NCBI GenBank assembly: GCA_030645495.1
Contig: JAUSLV010000026.1
Location: forward strand, 124,001 to 188,000
Reading direction: 5' to 3'
DNA length: 64,000 nucleotides
From: Actinomycetota bacterium
GTDB taxonomy: Bacteria; Actinomycetota; Acidimicrobiia; Acidimicrobiales; Ilumatobacteraceae
The number at the start of each line of letters is the position of its first letter. Position 1 is the stretch's first letter. Positions 7,299 to 16,087 of this stretch are shown one piece after another. The notes under the pieces were generated by a model, which ran no database searches, had not been told where the DNA came from, and saw only the letters and a list, made by a program, of their open reading frames with translations. A program made the translations under genes and the position numbers.

Positions 7299-8258
7299 AT
7301 GAGCACGGAACCGTTCCACCACCTCCCCGTCATGGTCGACGAGATCGCCGCCCTGTACGAGAACGTGCCACCCGGATTCGTGCTCGATGCCACGTTGGGA
7401 GGGGGCGGCCACTCCGCAGCACTGCTGGAGCGGTGGCCCCACATCGGGATTCTCGGTATCGACCGTGACGAAGCCGCACTTGCCGCAGCGCAGGAACGAC
7501 TCGCCACGTTCGGTGAACGGGTGAAGGTGTACCACTGCCGATTCGATCGCCTCGACGAAGCCATGGAAGCACTCTCCATCGAGTCCCTGTCCGGTGCCCT
7601 CTTCGACCTCGGCGTCAGCTCGCCGCAGCTCGACCGCGCCGACCGTGGTTTCAGCTATCGCAGCGACGCCGACCTCGACATGCGCATGGACCAGAGCCAG
7701 GCGTGGTCGGCGAAGGACGTCGTGAACGGGTACGACGCCCATCAGCTCACGCGCGTGCTGCAGCAGTACGGCGATGAGCGGTTCGCCAAGCGGATCGCGA
7801 AGGCGATCGTGGCCGCGCGTCCCATCGACTCCACCGCCGAACTCGCCGAAGTGGTCACCTCTGCGATTCCCGCCGCCGCCCGCCGCACCGGCGGCCACCC
7901 CGCGAAGCGCACGTTCCAAGCGATCCGCATCGAGGTCAACGGCGAGCTGGAGGCACTGCCGGTCGCGCTGAACACCGCCATCCGCCGCACCATGCCCGGT
8001 GGTCGCGTCGCCGTCCTGTCGTATCACTCGGGCGAGGACCGCATCGTGAAGGATTGCATGCGTTCGCTGTCCACCGGCGACTGCCCGTGCCCGCCCGAGC
8101 TGCCGTGCGTGTGCGATGCGGTGCAGACCGTTCGGCTGGTGCGTGGGGTGCCGCGCACGCCGTCGAAGACCGAGCAACTGAACAACCGTCGGGCCAGCAG
8201 CGCTCGCCTGCGCGTCGTCGAGCGAATCGCCGACACGCCAACCCGCGGACGACGCTGA
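7299..8258 (+). CDS. rsmH: 16S rRNA (cytosine(1402)-N(4))-methyltransferase RsmH
   Basis: 319 residues, typical length. The SAM-binding motif DATLGGGGHSA (about 30-40), the substrate-side GVSSPQLDRADRGFSYR and the C-terminal SYHSGEDRIVK and NNRRASSARLR blocks are all present. The enzyme N4-methylates C1402 of 16S rRNA in the ribosomal P site. CxCxxxxxCxC-like cysteines near residues 260-271 occur in many actinobacterial members. The ribosome site is weak, consistent with control by the structured spacer. Its stop overlaps the ftsL start (TGATG). Confidence 0.97.
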   Translation: MSTEPFHHLPVMVDEIAALYENVPPGFVLDATLGGGGHSAALLERWPHIGILGIDRDEAALAAAQERLATFGERVKVYHCRFDRLDEAMEALSIESLSGALFDLGVSSPQLDRADRGFSYRSDADLDMRMDQSQAWSAKDVVNGYDAHQLTRVLQQYGDERFAKRIAKAIVAARPIDSTAELAEVVTSAIPAAARRTGGHPAKRTFQAIRIEVNGELEALPVALNTAIRRTMPGGRVAVLSYHSGEDRIVKDCMRSLSTGDCPCPPELPCVCDAVQTVRLVRGVPRTPSKTEQLNNRRASSARLRVVERIADTPTRGRR

Positions 8259-8788
8259 TGGCGCTCGCAGCTCGCAGCGAGCGAGCCGCCGCGGTTCGCG
8301 CCCGCGTTCATGGTGGTGGCGCGGCCGAGGCGCGGGCGATGGTCAAGCGCACTGCACCGCTCGCCGAACCGCTCCCTCGCAACCGACTCGCCGTCGTCCC
8401 CCGGCGCAAGCGCACGGCCCGCCTGATCGCCGCGGTCAGTGTCGTGGTGTTCGGGCTGATGCTCGGCGCCGCCGCGTTCCAGACGCAGATCGCCCGCAGG
8501 CAGTTGACGCTCGACACGCTCGACCGCGACATCCGTTCCGGTCGCGATCAGTACGAAGTGCTGCGCCGTGAGCGCGCCGAGCTGCGGTCGCCCGGCCGCC
8601 TCTCCGAACAGGCCGCGGCGATGGGCATGGAGCCCGCATCGCAGACCCAGTTCGTCAGTGTCGAGCCCGACGAAGTGGCGATCATGCAGCGCTCGGGCGC
8701 TGCCGAGGCGAGATACACCGCGACTCCGATCGAGCAGGAATTCGAGCAGTACGCCGACGTGAAGGCGCAGGCGCTCGGAGAACCGTGA
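8258..8788 (+). CDS. ftsL: FtsL-like division protein
   Basis: 176 residues. A basic cytoplasmic region (1-53) precedes one transmembrane helix (about 54-75), then a coiled coil (76-112) ending in the FtsL/DivIC-type segment LRSPGRLSEQAAAMGM (109-124). FtsL forms the trimeric FtsQ-FtsL-FtsB complex that activates FtsW-FtsI. Primary sequence is poorly conserved in this family, so the call rests on topology, coiled coil and the invariant place between rsmH and ftsI. No separate ftsB/divIC gene is visible in this window. It overlaps both neighbours. Confidence 0.85.
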   Translation: MALAARSERAAAVRARVHGGGAAEARAMVKRTAPLAEPLPRNRLAVVPRRKRTARLIAAVSVVVFGLMLGAAAFQTQIARRQLTLDTLDRDIRSGRDQYEVLRRERAELRSPGRLSEQAAAMGMEPASQTQFVSVEPDEVAIMQRSGAAEARYTATPIEQEFEQYADVKAQALGEP

Positions 8789-11049
8789 GCAAAGAGCCGC
8801 CCCGCCGCACTGGCCGTTCGCACGGCGCCACCGACCGTCATGACGGCGCGGTGGCCGGGTCGCGCTCACACGGCTCTCGCTCGCGGTCACGCTCGTCGGC
8901 GAACTCGTCGTCACGAAGCGCATCGTCGCGAAGCTCGTCGGCGCGGACCGCATCCGGCAGCGGTGCTGCGCGCAGCACCGCGTCGCGCACGACCAGCGCA
9001 TCCGGCCGCACCACATCGCGAGCTGCCGGCCAGGCCGCGCCCGCCCGCACCGCAACCGCTCGCACGGCAACCGCTCGCACCGCATCGCGCCGCGGCGCAG
9101 CGCCGTCGCGCGGGCCCGCCACCACTCGCTCGGCCCCGCCCCCCAGGCGCTCTGGCTCGGCGCGCTCTGGCTCGCAGCGCGATCCGCGCCGCGACATGCG
9201 CAGCACTCGTGGCACGCGTCATGGTCGCGACATCGTTGCGCCGCCGCCGCCACGGCAACGTGGTGGCGCCGGGCACGGCCAGCCCCCCGTGCGTGCACTG
9301 CTGACGTTTCGTGCCGGTGACCCGCGCCGGCGGTTGGTCGCGGTGTTCGTCGGCTCGATGCTGCTGTTCTTGGCGGTCGTCGGTCGCGTTGCCTATCTGC
9401 AGACCACCGGCTCGGATGCGTTGCGGGCCGCCGGCAAGGCACAACGCACCTCCGAGTCGGTGCTGCACGCGCAGCGGGGCACGATCTTCGCTCGCGATGG
9501 CGGTGAGCTGACGCTGAGCGTCCCTTCGTCGACGATCACGGCGAACCCCAAGCTCGTCACCGATCCCACCGGCGCGCTGGCCGTGCTGGCGCCGATGCTG
9601 CAGCTGTCGCCCGAGAAGCAGCAGTCACTGCTGCAGGCGTTCACCGAGAAGACCAAGGTGTTCGTGTACGTCGCCCGCCAAGTGGAGGACGATCTCGCCA
9701 ACTCGATCCTCGCGCTCAACCTGCCGGGCATCGACTCGCTGCACGAGGACAAGCGGATCATGCCCAGCGGCGAGGTCGGCCGCAGCGTGCTGGGTCGCAC
9801 CGACATCGACGGCACCGGCATCGCCGGTATCGAGATGCAGTACGACGAGCTGCTCACCGGCACGGACGGCGAGCGCATTCGCGAGCACGACAAGAACGGT
9901 CGCTCGATCCCAGGTTCGGGAACCACCTCCATCCAGCCGGTGCCGGGCGACGACCTGGTGATGACGCTCGACCGCTCGCTGCAGTTCCAGGTGGAGCAGG
10001 CGCTCGTGGCGCGCGTCATCGAGCTGGAGGCAGAAGGCGGCTCGGTGGTGGTGATGGACACCGACACCGGCGAGATCTACGCGATCGCCAACGTGCAGCG
10101 CAACGAAGAGGACGGCACGGTTGCCGTCACGTCGGCGAACCTCGCCGCGGTCGAGGCGTTCGAGCCGGGCTCGGTGGCCAAGGTGTTCAGCTTGTCGGCG
10201 GTGGTCGACACCGGTGTCGCCACGCCCGACACGGTGGTGTCGGTGCCGGGCAGGATCGTGTTCGACCGCGGCACCGAGTGGGAGACCGAGATCAGCGATG
10301 CCGAGTTGCACGGCACTCAGGACATGTCGCTGCACGACATCATCGTGCACTCGTCGAACATCGGTACCTTGACGCTGGCCGAGCGAGTGGGCGTCATGCG
10401 CCTCGGTGCGTACATGAAGGCCTTCGGGTTCGGTGTTCCGACGGGGCTCGGGTTCCCCGACGAGAGCGGCGGCCAGATGAAGGAGCCCGAAGATCTGCAG
10501 GGCACGGAGAAGGCCACGGTCGCCTTCGGCTACGGCTATTCGGCCACTGCGCTGCAGCTCACCGCCGCGGTGAACACGGTGGCGAACGGTGGCCTGTACG
10601 TCGCGCCGAAGTTGTTGAAGGCCACGATCGGTGCCGACGGCACGGTGGTGGAGACGCCGCCGTCGGCCACCCGCCGCGTGCTGCAGGCCGTCTCGGCGGC
10701 AACGATGACGGCGATGATGAAGGACGTCGTGTGCACTGGCACCGGCAAGCTCGCCAAGGTCGACGGCATCTCTGTCGCCGGGAAGACCGGCACGGCCTAC
10801 AAGCTCCAGGAGGGCGGCACGTACGGCGAGGCCGGCGATCGCGAGTATCGCGCCACGTTCGTCGGCTACCTCCCTGCGCAGGCACCGCAGGTCACGATCC
10901 TCGTGACGATCGACCAGCCCGACCCGACGTCGCGCGACCGCTTCGGCGGTACCGCTGCAGCGCCGCTGTTCACGACGATCGCGACCTCGGCGATCCACGA
11001 GTTGCAGATCGTTCCCACCCCGGGCGACACCGGCTGTTCGGCAGGGTGA
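8785..11049 (+). CDS. ftsI: Peptidoglycan transpeptidase FtsI (PBP3) with long basic tail
   Basis: 754 residues, well above the 580-680 usual for FtsI. The excess is an N-terminal cytoplasmic tail of about 180 residues made almost only of Ser, Arg, Ala, Thr and Gly, including tandem ARTAT units encoded by direct repeats near 9050-9083. One transmembrane helix follows (184-205), then the dimerisation domain and transpeptidase domain with SVAK (S463 nucleophile), SSN (523-525) and KTGT (667-670). It cross-links septal peptidoglycan with FtsW. No PASTA domains. The GTG start overlaps the ftsL stop; starts inside the tail are possible but codon use stays strongly GC3-rich throughout. Confidence 0.95.
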   Translation: MSKEPPRRTGRSHGATDRHDGAVAGSRSHGSRSRSRSSANSSSRSASSRSSSARTASGSGAARSTASRTTSASGRTTSRAAGQAAPARTATARTATARTASRRGAAPSRGPATTRSAPPPRRSGSARSGSQRDPRRDMRSTRGTRHGRDIVAPPPPRQRGGAGHGQPPVRALLTFRAGDPRRRLVAVFVGSMLLFLAVVGRVAYLQTTGSDALRAAGKAQRTSESVLHAQRGTIFARDGGELTLSVPSSTITANPKLVTDPTGALAVLAPMLQLSPEKQQSLLQAFTEKTKVFVYVARQVEDDLANSILALNLPGIDSLHEDKRIMPSGEVGRSVLGRTDIDGTGIAGIEMQYDELLTGTDGERIREHDKNGRSIPGSGTTSIQPVPGDDLVMTLDRSLQFQVEQALVARVIELEAEGGSVVVMDTDTGEIYAIANVQRNEEDGTVAVTSANLAAVEAFEPGSVAKVFSLSAVVDTGVATPDTVVSVPGRIVFDRGTEWETEISDAELHGTQDMSLHDIIVHSSNIGTLTLAERVGVMRLGAYMKAFGFGVPTGLGFPDESGGQMKEPEDLQGTEKATVAFGYGYSATALQLTAAVNTVANGGLYVAPKLLKATIGADGTVVETPPSATRRVLQAVSAATMTAMMKDVVCTGTGKLAKVDGISVAGKTGTAYKLQEGGTYGEAGDREYRATFVGYLPAQAPQVTILVTIDQPDPTSRDRFGGTAAAPLFTTIATSAIHELQIVPTPGDTGCSAG

Positions 11050-11054
11050 CGCGC

Positions 11055-12464
11055 ATGGAACGGCTGCTCGGTGCCCTGGTCGCCGATGCGTCGATCCCCG
11101 ACGCGTCGCTGCACGGCAACGCGAACGTGGTGATCTCGGGTGTCGTGCACGACTCGCGACGTGTTGCCGCGGGGTCGTTGTTCTGCTGCGTGCCGGGCGG
11201 CACGGTCGATGGGCATGTGTTCGCCGACGCCGCTGTGGCCGCGGGCGCCGCAGCGCTGTTGGTGGAGCGGCCACTCGCCATCGAGGTGCCGCAACTGGTG
11301 GTGCCCGACTCGCGCGTGGCGATGGGGTTGCTCGCCGCGTCGTTCTTCGAGCATCCCTGCCGAGCGCTCGTGCTTGTCGGGGTGACCGGCACGAATGGCA
11401 AGACCACCACCACCGCCCTCATCGCCGCGATCCTCGAGCACGCGGGCGTGCCCTGCGGGGTCATCGGCACGCTCACCGGCAAGCACACCACCCCCGAAGC
11501 ACCCGAGCTGCAAGAGCGACTGGCCGCGTTCGTCGCCGCGGGCAAACGTGCGGTCGTGATGGAGGTGTCGTCGCATGCGTTGGCGCTGCATCGGGTGGTT
11601 GGCTGCCAGTTCGCCGCCGCCGTGTTCACCAACCTCGGGCGCGACCATCTCGATCTACACGGCACGGAAGAGCGCTACTTCGCGGCCAAGGCCGCGTTGT
11701 TCACCCACCCGTTGAGCGACCGCGGCGTGGTCAACGTCGACGACCCGCACGGCCGGCTGCTGGCCGACGCTGCCACCATTCCGATCACCGAGTTTTCGAT
11801 GAGCGAGGTGACCGACGTCGAGATCACGCCGGGCGAGCACGCGTACACCTGGAGGGGTGAGCGCATCCGGGTGGGGATCGGCGGTGCGTTCAACGCGATG
11901 AACAGCCTCGCTGCGGCAACTACCGCCGCCGAGTTGGGCGTCGCTCCGGCCACGATCGCGGCAGGTCTGCGCCGCGCTCCGGCGGTGCCCGGCAGGTTCG
12001 AAGCGGTACGCGCCGGGCAAGCCTTCGACGTCATCGTCGACTACGCACACACGCCCGACGGGCTGCGCGCCGCGTTGTCGGCAGCGCGCGCGGCGAGCAG
12101 CGGACAGCTCATCGCCGTGTTCGGCTGTGGTGGCGACCGCGACCGTGAGAAGCGCCCGCAGATGGGTGCAGTGGCGGCCGAATTGGCCGATCGAGTGGTG
12201 ATCACTTCCGACAATCCGCGATCCGAGGATCCACTCGAAATCATCAATGCCGTGTTCGCGGGGGTGCCTGACGACTACCGTGCCCGAGTTGTGACCGAGC
12301 CCGAACGACGACGCGCCTTCGCCCTGGCATTCCATCTCGCGAGCGACGGCGACGTCGTCGTGATCGCCGGAAAAGGGCACGAGACCACACAGACCATCGG
12401 AACGCGTGAGGACACGTTCGACGACCGCGTGGTCGCCCGCGAATTGCTGGAGGGGGCGTCATGA
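11055..12464 (+). CDS. murE: UDP-N-acetylmuramoyl-tripeptide synthetase MurE
   Basis: 469 residues. The ATP loop TGTNGKTTTT is at 111-120, the carbamylated-lysine segment YFAAKAALF near 208-216, and DNPR at 386-389. DNPR is the signature of MurE enzymes adding meso-diaminopimelate, so the peptidoglycan is predicted to be meso-DAP type. The ATG is preceded by an AGGG ribosome site 8 nt upstream; an in-frame GTG at 11046 overlapping the ftsI stop is the alternative. The next gene is mraY; murF, which normally sits between them, is absent here. Confidence 0.97.
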   Translation: MERLLGALVADASIPDASLHGNANVVISGVVHDSRRVAAGSLFCCVPGGTVDGHVFADAAVAAGAAALLVERPLAIEVPQLVVPDSRVAMGLLAASFFEHPCRALVLVGVTGTNGKTTTTALIAAILEHAGVPCGVIGTLTGKHTTPEAPELQERLAAFVAAGKRAVVMEVSSHALALHRVVGCQFAAAVFTNLGRDHLDLHGTEERYFAAKAALFTHPLSDRGVVNVDDPHGRLLADAATIPITEFSMSEVTDVEITPGEHAYTWRGERIRVGIGGAFNAMNSLAAATTAAELGVAPATIAAGLRRAPAVPGRFEAVRAGQAFDVIVDYAHTPDGLRAALSAARAASSGQLIAVFGCGGDRDREKRPQMGAVAAELADRVVITSDNPRSEDPLEIINAVFAGVPDDYRARVVTEPERRRAFALAFHLASDGDVVVIAGKGHETTQTIGTREDTFDDRVVARELLEGAS

Positions 12465-13513
12465 TCGCAGTGATGATCGCCGGCGCGACCGGCATGGTGA
12501 TCGCCCTGATCTGCACTCGCTACCTGATCACGTTCTTCCGTGACCGTGGCAAGGGTCAGCCGATCCTGGGCAAGGAAGACCTTGGCCCCGAGCACCACAT
12601 GAGCAAGGCCGGCACGCCCACGATGGGTGGGCTGGCGATCGTGTTCGCGGCCCTCAGCGGCTGGTTGGTGGCGCACCTGCGCCGCGGTCTCGCGTTCTCC
12701 GATCAGGCGATGATCATGTGGGTCGGCGTGCTGGTGATGGCCGCGATGGGGTTCCTCGACGACTACATCAAGGTTCGCCGGGCGCACAACCGGGGCATCT
12801 TCTGGAAGAAGAAGAGCTACGTCACACTCGGCTTCTCGGTGCTGCTCGCCTGGTGGTTGGTCACGGCCACCGGTGTCAGCGAGTCGATCTCGTTCACGCG
12901 CGCCAGCGTGCCCGGCTGGTCGGTGCCATGGCCGCTGTTCGTGCTGTTCGCCGGCCTGATCGTGTGGAGCACCAGCAACGCGGTCAACGTCACCGATGGC
13001 CTCGACGGGCTGGCGGGTGGCTCGGCGATGATGGGCTTCCTTGCCTTCTCGATCATCGCCTACTGGGCGTTCCGCAACCCCGACGTGTACTCAGCGGTGG
13101 TCAATCCGCTCGACCTGGCAGTGTTCGCCGCTGCGTTCGGAGGGGCCTGCGCAGGCTTCCTGTGGTTCAACGCGGCCCCGGCGCGCATCTTCATGGGCGA
13201 CGTCGGTGCGCTGGCCATCGGCACGGCGCTGGCGTTGCTGGCGCTCACCACCGACACGCAACTGCTGCTCATCCTGATCTGCGGCATCAATGTGCTCGAG
13301 GCGGGCTCGGTCGCGGTGCAGATGGGCGTGTTCAAGGCATCGGGCCGTAAGAAGCGGCTGTTCCGCATGTCGCCGATCCACCACCACTTCGAACTGATCG
13401 GCTGGCCCGAGACCACCGTGATCATCCGCTTCTGGATCATCAGCGGCATCTGTGTCGCGGCTTCGCTCGCCATCTTCATCGCCGACTTCACCCGCTACAC
13501 GGACAACCTCTGA
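12461..13513 (+). CDS. mraY: Phospho-N-acetylmuramoyl-pentapeptide transferase MraY
   Basis: 350 residues, polytopic membrane enzyme with about ten helices. It transfers phospho-MurNAc-pentapeptide to undecaprenyl phosphate, making lipid I. Visible active-site features are GFLDDYIK (near 98-105), NAVNVTDGLDGLAGG (about 172-186), FMGDVGALAIG, and the cytoplasmic histidine cluster SPIHHHFEL. The ATG overlaps the murE stop by four bases. Confidence 0.97.
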   Translation: MIAVMIAGATGMVIALICTRYLITFFRDRGKGQPILGKEDLGPEHHMSKAGTPTMGGLAIVFAALSGWLVAHLRRGLAFSDQAMIMWVGVLVMAAMGFLDDYIKVRRAHNRGIFWKKKSYVTLGFSVLLAWWLVTATGVSESISFTRASVPGWSVPWPLFVLFAGLIVWSTSNAVNVTDGLDGLAGGSAMMGFLAFSIIAYWAFRNPDVYSAVVNPLDLAVFAAAFGGACAGFLWFNAAPARIFMGDVGALAIGTALALLALTTDTQLLLILICGINVLEAGSVAVQMGVFKASGRKKRLFRMSPIHHHFELIGWPETTVIIRFWIISGICVAASLAIFIADFTRYTDNL

Positions 13514-13523
13514 GGCCGAACCC

Positions 13524-14891
13524 GTGACCGCCCCTGCCCGCCCCCGCACCGCCTTGGTGTACGGCATCGCCCTCGCCGGCGATGCGCTCGCCACGCGCCT
13601 CGTGCAGCGCGGCTGGCGGGTGCTGGTGGCCGACGACGACCCGTCGGAGGGCAAGCGAGCGCGCGCAGCGACGCTGGGCGCGACGTTGGTCGAACGCCCG
13701 ACGGCTGAGGCCGTGGCCGGCCTGGTGGCCGACAGCGACATGGTGTGCCCGGCGCCTGGCGTGCCCGAGTCGCACGCCGTGATCGTGGCCGCGCTGGCAA
13801 CCGGCACGCCGATCCGCACGGAGATCGACCTGGCCTACGAGTGGGAGCAAGAGCGCGCCGGGGGCCCGCGCCCGATGTTGGCGATCACCGGCACGGATGG
13901 CAAGACCACCACCACCTTGCTGACCGCGCACATGCTCGCCGCCGCCGGCCATCGGCCAGCTGCTGTCGGCAACACCGAGGTGCCGCTGGTGGCCGCGCTC
14001 GACGACGACATCGACGTGTTCGTGGTGGAGTGCAGCAGTTTCCGGCTCAACTGGTTGGAGTGCTTCCGCGCCGAAGCGTCGGTGTGGCTGAACTTCGCCC
14101 CCGATCATCAGAACTGGCACACCTCGCTGGCTTCCTACGAGGCCGCGAAGGCGCGCATGTGGGCGAATCGACGCGACACCGACGTGGCCATCGGGTTTGC
14201 CGCCGACCCGGTGGTGATGCGCAACCTGCTCGAGGCGGGTGGCCCCACCCGCACGTTCGCCGCCACCGGTGCGCACTACCACGTCGTCGACCGCGAGCTG
14301 GTTGGCCCTGCCGGGCTCATCGCACCAGTGTCGTGCATGACTCGTTCGTTGCCCCACGACATCACCAATGCGCTGGCCGCCGCGGCGCTCGTGCTGGAGA
14401 GTGGCCTCGCCACCGCCGCCCACGTGCGGGTCGCGCTCTCGACGTTCGAGCATCCGCCGCACCGGATCGAGCCGCTCGGCGAGATCGAGGGCGTGCGCTG
14501 GTTCAACGACTCGAAGGCCACTTCGCCGCACGCTGCGCTGACGGCGATCCGCAGCTTCGAGCGGGTTGTGCTGCTGGCCGGAGGCCGCAACAAGGGGCTC
14601 GACCTCGCCTCGCTCGCCACCGAACACGCGCGGGTCAAGGCGGTCATCGGCCTGGGCGAATCCGCCTCCGAGGTCACGGCCGCATTCGCTCCGTTCTGCC
14701 CGGTGCAGGCGGCGTCGTCGATGGCCGATGCCGTCGAACGCGCAGCCGCGATCGCGTCGGCCGGCGATGTCGTGCTGCTGTCGCCGGCCTGCGCCAGTTT
14801 CGACTGGTACCCGGATGGCGGGTATCCGGCTCGGGGCAACGACTTCAAACGGCTCGTCGCTTCACTGCGCGAAAGGGTTGGTGCTCGATGA
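13524..14891 (+). CDS. murD: UDP-N-acetylmuramoylalanine--D-glutamate ligase MurD
   Basis: 455 residues. The ATP loop GTDGKTTT (about 122-129), VECSSFRLNWLE and FNDSKATSPHAAL (MurD motif near 330-340) are all present. The enzyme adds D-Glu to UDP-MurNAc-L-Ala in the cytoplasm. The GTG at 13524, 10 nt after mraY, was chosen because MurD similarity begins at ALVYGIALAG; the longer upstream frame is inside mraY. Most Mur ligases carry GTNGKT; Asp replacing Asn here (GTDGKT) is common in MurD. Confidence 0.95.
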   Translation: MTAPARPRTALVYGIALAGDALATRLVQRGWRVLVADDDPSEGKRARAATLGATLVERPTAEAVAGLVADSDMVCPAPGVPESHAVIVAALATGTPIRTEIDLAYEWEQERAGGPRPMLAITGTDGKTTTTLLTAHMLAAAGHRPAAVGNTEVPLVAALDDDIDVFVVECSSFRLNWLECFRAEASVWLNFAPDHQNWHTSLASYEAAKARMWANRRDTDVAIGFAADPVVMRNLLEAGGPTRTFAATGAHYHVVDRELVGPAGLIAPVSCMTRSLPHDITNALAAAALVLESGLATAAHVRVALSTFEHPPHRIEPLGEIEGVRWFNDSKATSPHAALTAIRSFERVVLLAGGRNKGLDLASLATEHARVKAVIGLGESASEVTAAFAPFCPVQAASSMADAVERAAAIASAGDVVLLSPACASFDWYPDGGYPARGNDFKRLVASLRERVGAR

Positions 14892-16087
14892 GCTCCTCGT
14901 CGGCTCTCCTCAGTGACCGTCGGCGGGCGGCACTCGCCCGCGCCGATGCGATGCGCCGGCACCCCACGAAGCGCACCGACGTACGCCCGTCGGCGCCGCC
15001 GCCGACAGCGTTCTACGTGATGGCGGTGGTGATCACCGTGTTCACCATGCTCGGTCTGGTGATGGTGCTGTCGGCGACGTCGATCAGCCAGTTCCACAAG
15101 GGCTTCTCACCCTGGAGGCTGTTCAACCGCCAGTTGCTGTGGGCCGCGCTCGGTTGCGTGTCGCTGTGGTGCGCGATGCGCATCCCGATGCGGCGTTGGC
15201 GACGGCTGATCAGGCCTGCGCTGGTGATCGCCTGCGGCGGCATGCTGCTGCCGTTCGTGCCCTCGATCGGTGATCGGGTCAACGACGCCAGTTCGTGGGT
15301 GACGATCGGCGCCGTGAACTTCCAGCCCAGCGAGTTCCTCAAGCTGGCGATGCTGATCGCCTGCGCCGACCTGCTCGCCCGGCGAAAGGACGAGCTGCAC
15401 GATCCCCGGCGCACCGTGTTCCCCGTGCTGGGCATCGCCGTCGTCGGAGCTGCCCTGTGCCTCGCGCAAGGCGACCTCGGCTCGGCGATCGTGTTGGCGG
15501 CCATCGTGTTCACCACGCTGTTCATCGCCGGCGCACCGCTGTCGCTGATGACCGCGTCGGGCGCCATTGGGGCCGTCGGTGCGTTGTGGTTCGTGTCGTC
15601 CAGCCCACGCCGCGAGGCCCGGTTCACGGCGTTCATGGACATCGCTGCGCACAAGGACCACCTCAGCTACCAGACGTACCAGGCGATGATCGCGATGGCG
15701 CAGGGTGGCCTCACCGGTTCCGGCGTGGGGCGCGGCAACAACAAACTCGGCGAGTTCCTTCCGTTGGCGCACTCCGACTTCATCTTCGCCGTGATCGCCG
15801 AGGAGCTCGGCATGATCGGCATCGTGGCAGTGCTCGGTGGGTTCATGGTGCTCGCCTACGCGGGGGTGCAGGTGGCGATGGCCACACAGGACCGGTTCCA
15901 CTCGCTGCTCGCAGGTGGCATCGTCGGCTGGCTCGTCGTGCAGACGATCATCAACGTGGGTGGTGTCACCGGGTTGATGCCGGTGACCGGCCTGACGCTG
16001 CCGTTCTTCTCGGCGGGAGGCAGCTCGCTGTTCGTCACGCTCACGGCCTGCGGGCTGTTGCTCAACGTCGCCCGTAACGTGCGATGA
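14888..16087 (+). CDS. ftsW: Septal peptidoglycan glycosyltransferase FtsW
   Basis: 399 residues, SEDS family, ten predicted membrane helices after a basic N-terminal tail of about 40 residues. Signature stretches are VNFQPSEFLKLA, SYQTYQAMIA, GRGNNKLGEFLPLAHSDFIFAVIAEELG and the C-terminal TGLTLPFFSAGGSSL. FtsW polymerises lipid II at the septum together with FtsI. The segment before QPSE reads DASSWVTIGAVN, slightly divergent from the usual ARRWI. The ATG overlaps the murD stop (ATGA). Confidence 0.95.
   Translation: MSSSSALLSDRRRAALARADAMRRHPTKRTDVRPSAPPPTAFYVMAVVITVFTMLGLVMVLSATSISQFHKGFSPWRLFNRQLLWAALGCVSLWCAMRIPMRRWRRLIRPALVIACGGMLLPFVPSIGDRVNDASSWVTIGAVNFQPSEFLKLAMLIACADLLARRKDELHDPRRTVFPVLGIAVVGAALCLAQGDLGSAIVLAAIVFTTLFIAGAPLSLMTASGAIGAVGALWFVSSSPRREARFTAFMDIAAHKDHLSYQTYQAMIAMAQGGLTGSGVGRGNNKLGEFLPLAHSDFIFAVIAEELGMIGIVAVLGGFMVLAYAGVQVAMATQDRFHSLLAGGIVGWLVVQTIINVGGVTGLMPVTGLTLPFFSAGGSSLFVTLTACGLLLNVARNVR

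Noticed and set aside
7024-7302. 92-codon frame exactly bridging mraZ and rsmH, with GTGA and ATGA overlaps at both ends
   Set aside because: The overlaps are striking, but third codon positions are only about half G/C against a strong GC3 bias in true genes, the composition is low-complexity and no ribosome site precedes it. A structured spacer explains the gap better.
7271-7468. ATG at 7271 with a good GGAGGG ribosome site just before rsmH
   Set aside because: It is out of frame with rsmH and mostly overlaps it; the translation looks like a frame shadow. The GGAGGG may instead belong to the RNA structure.
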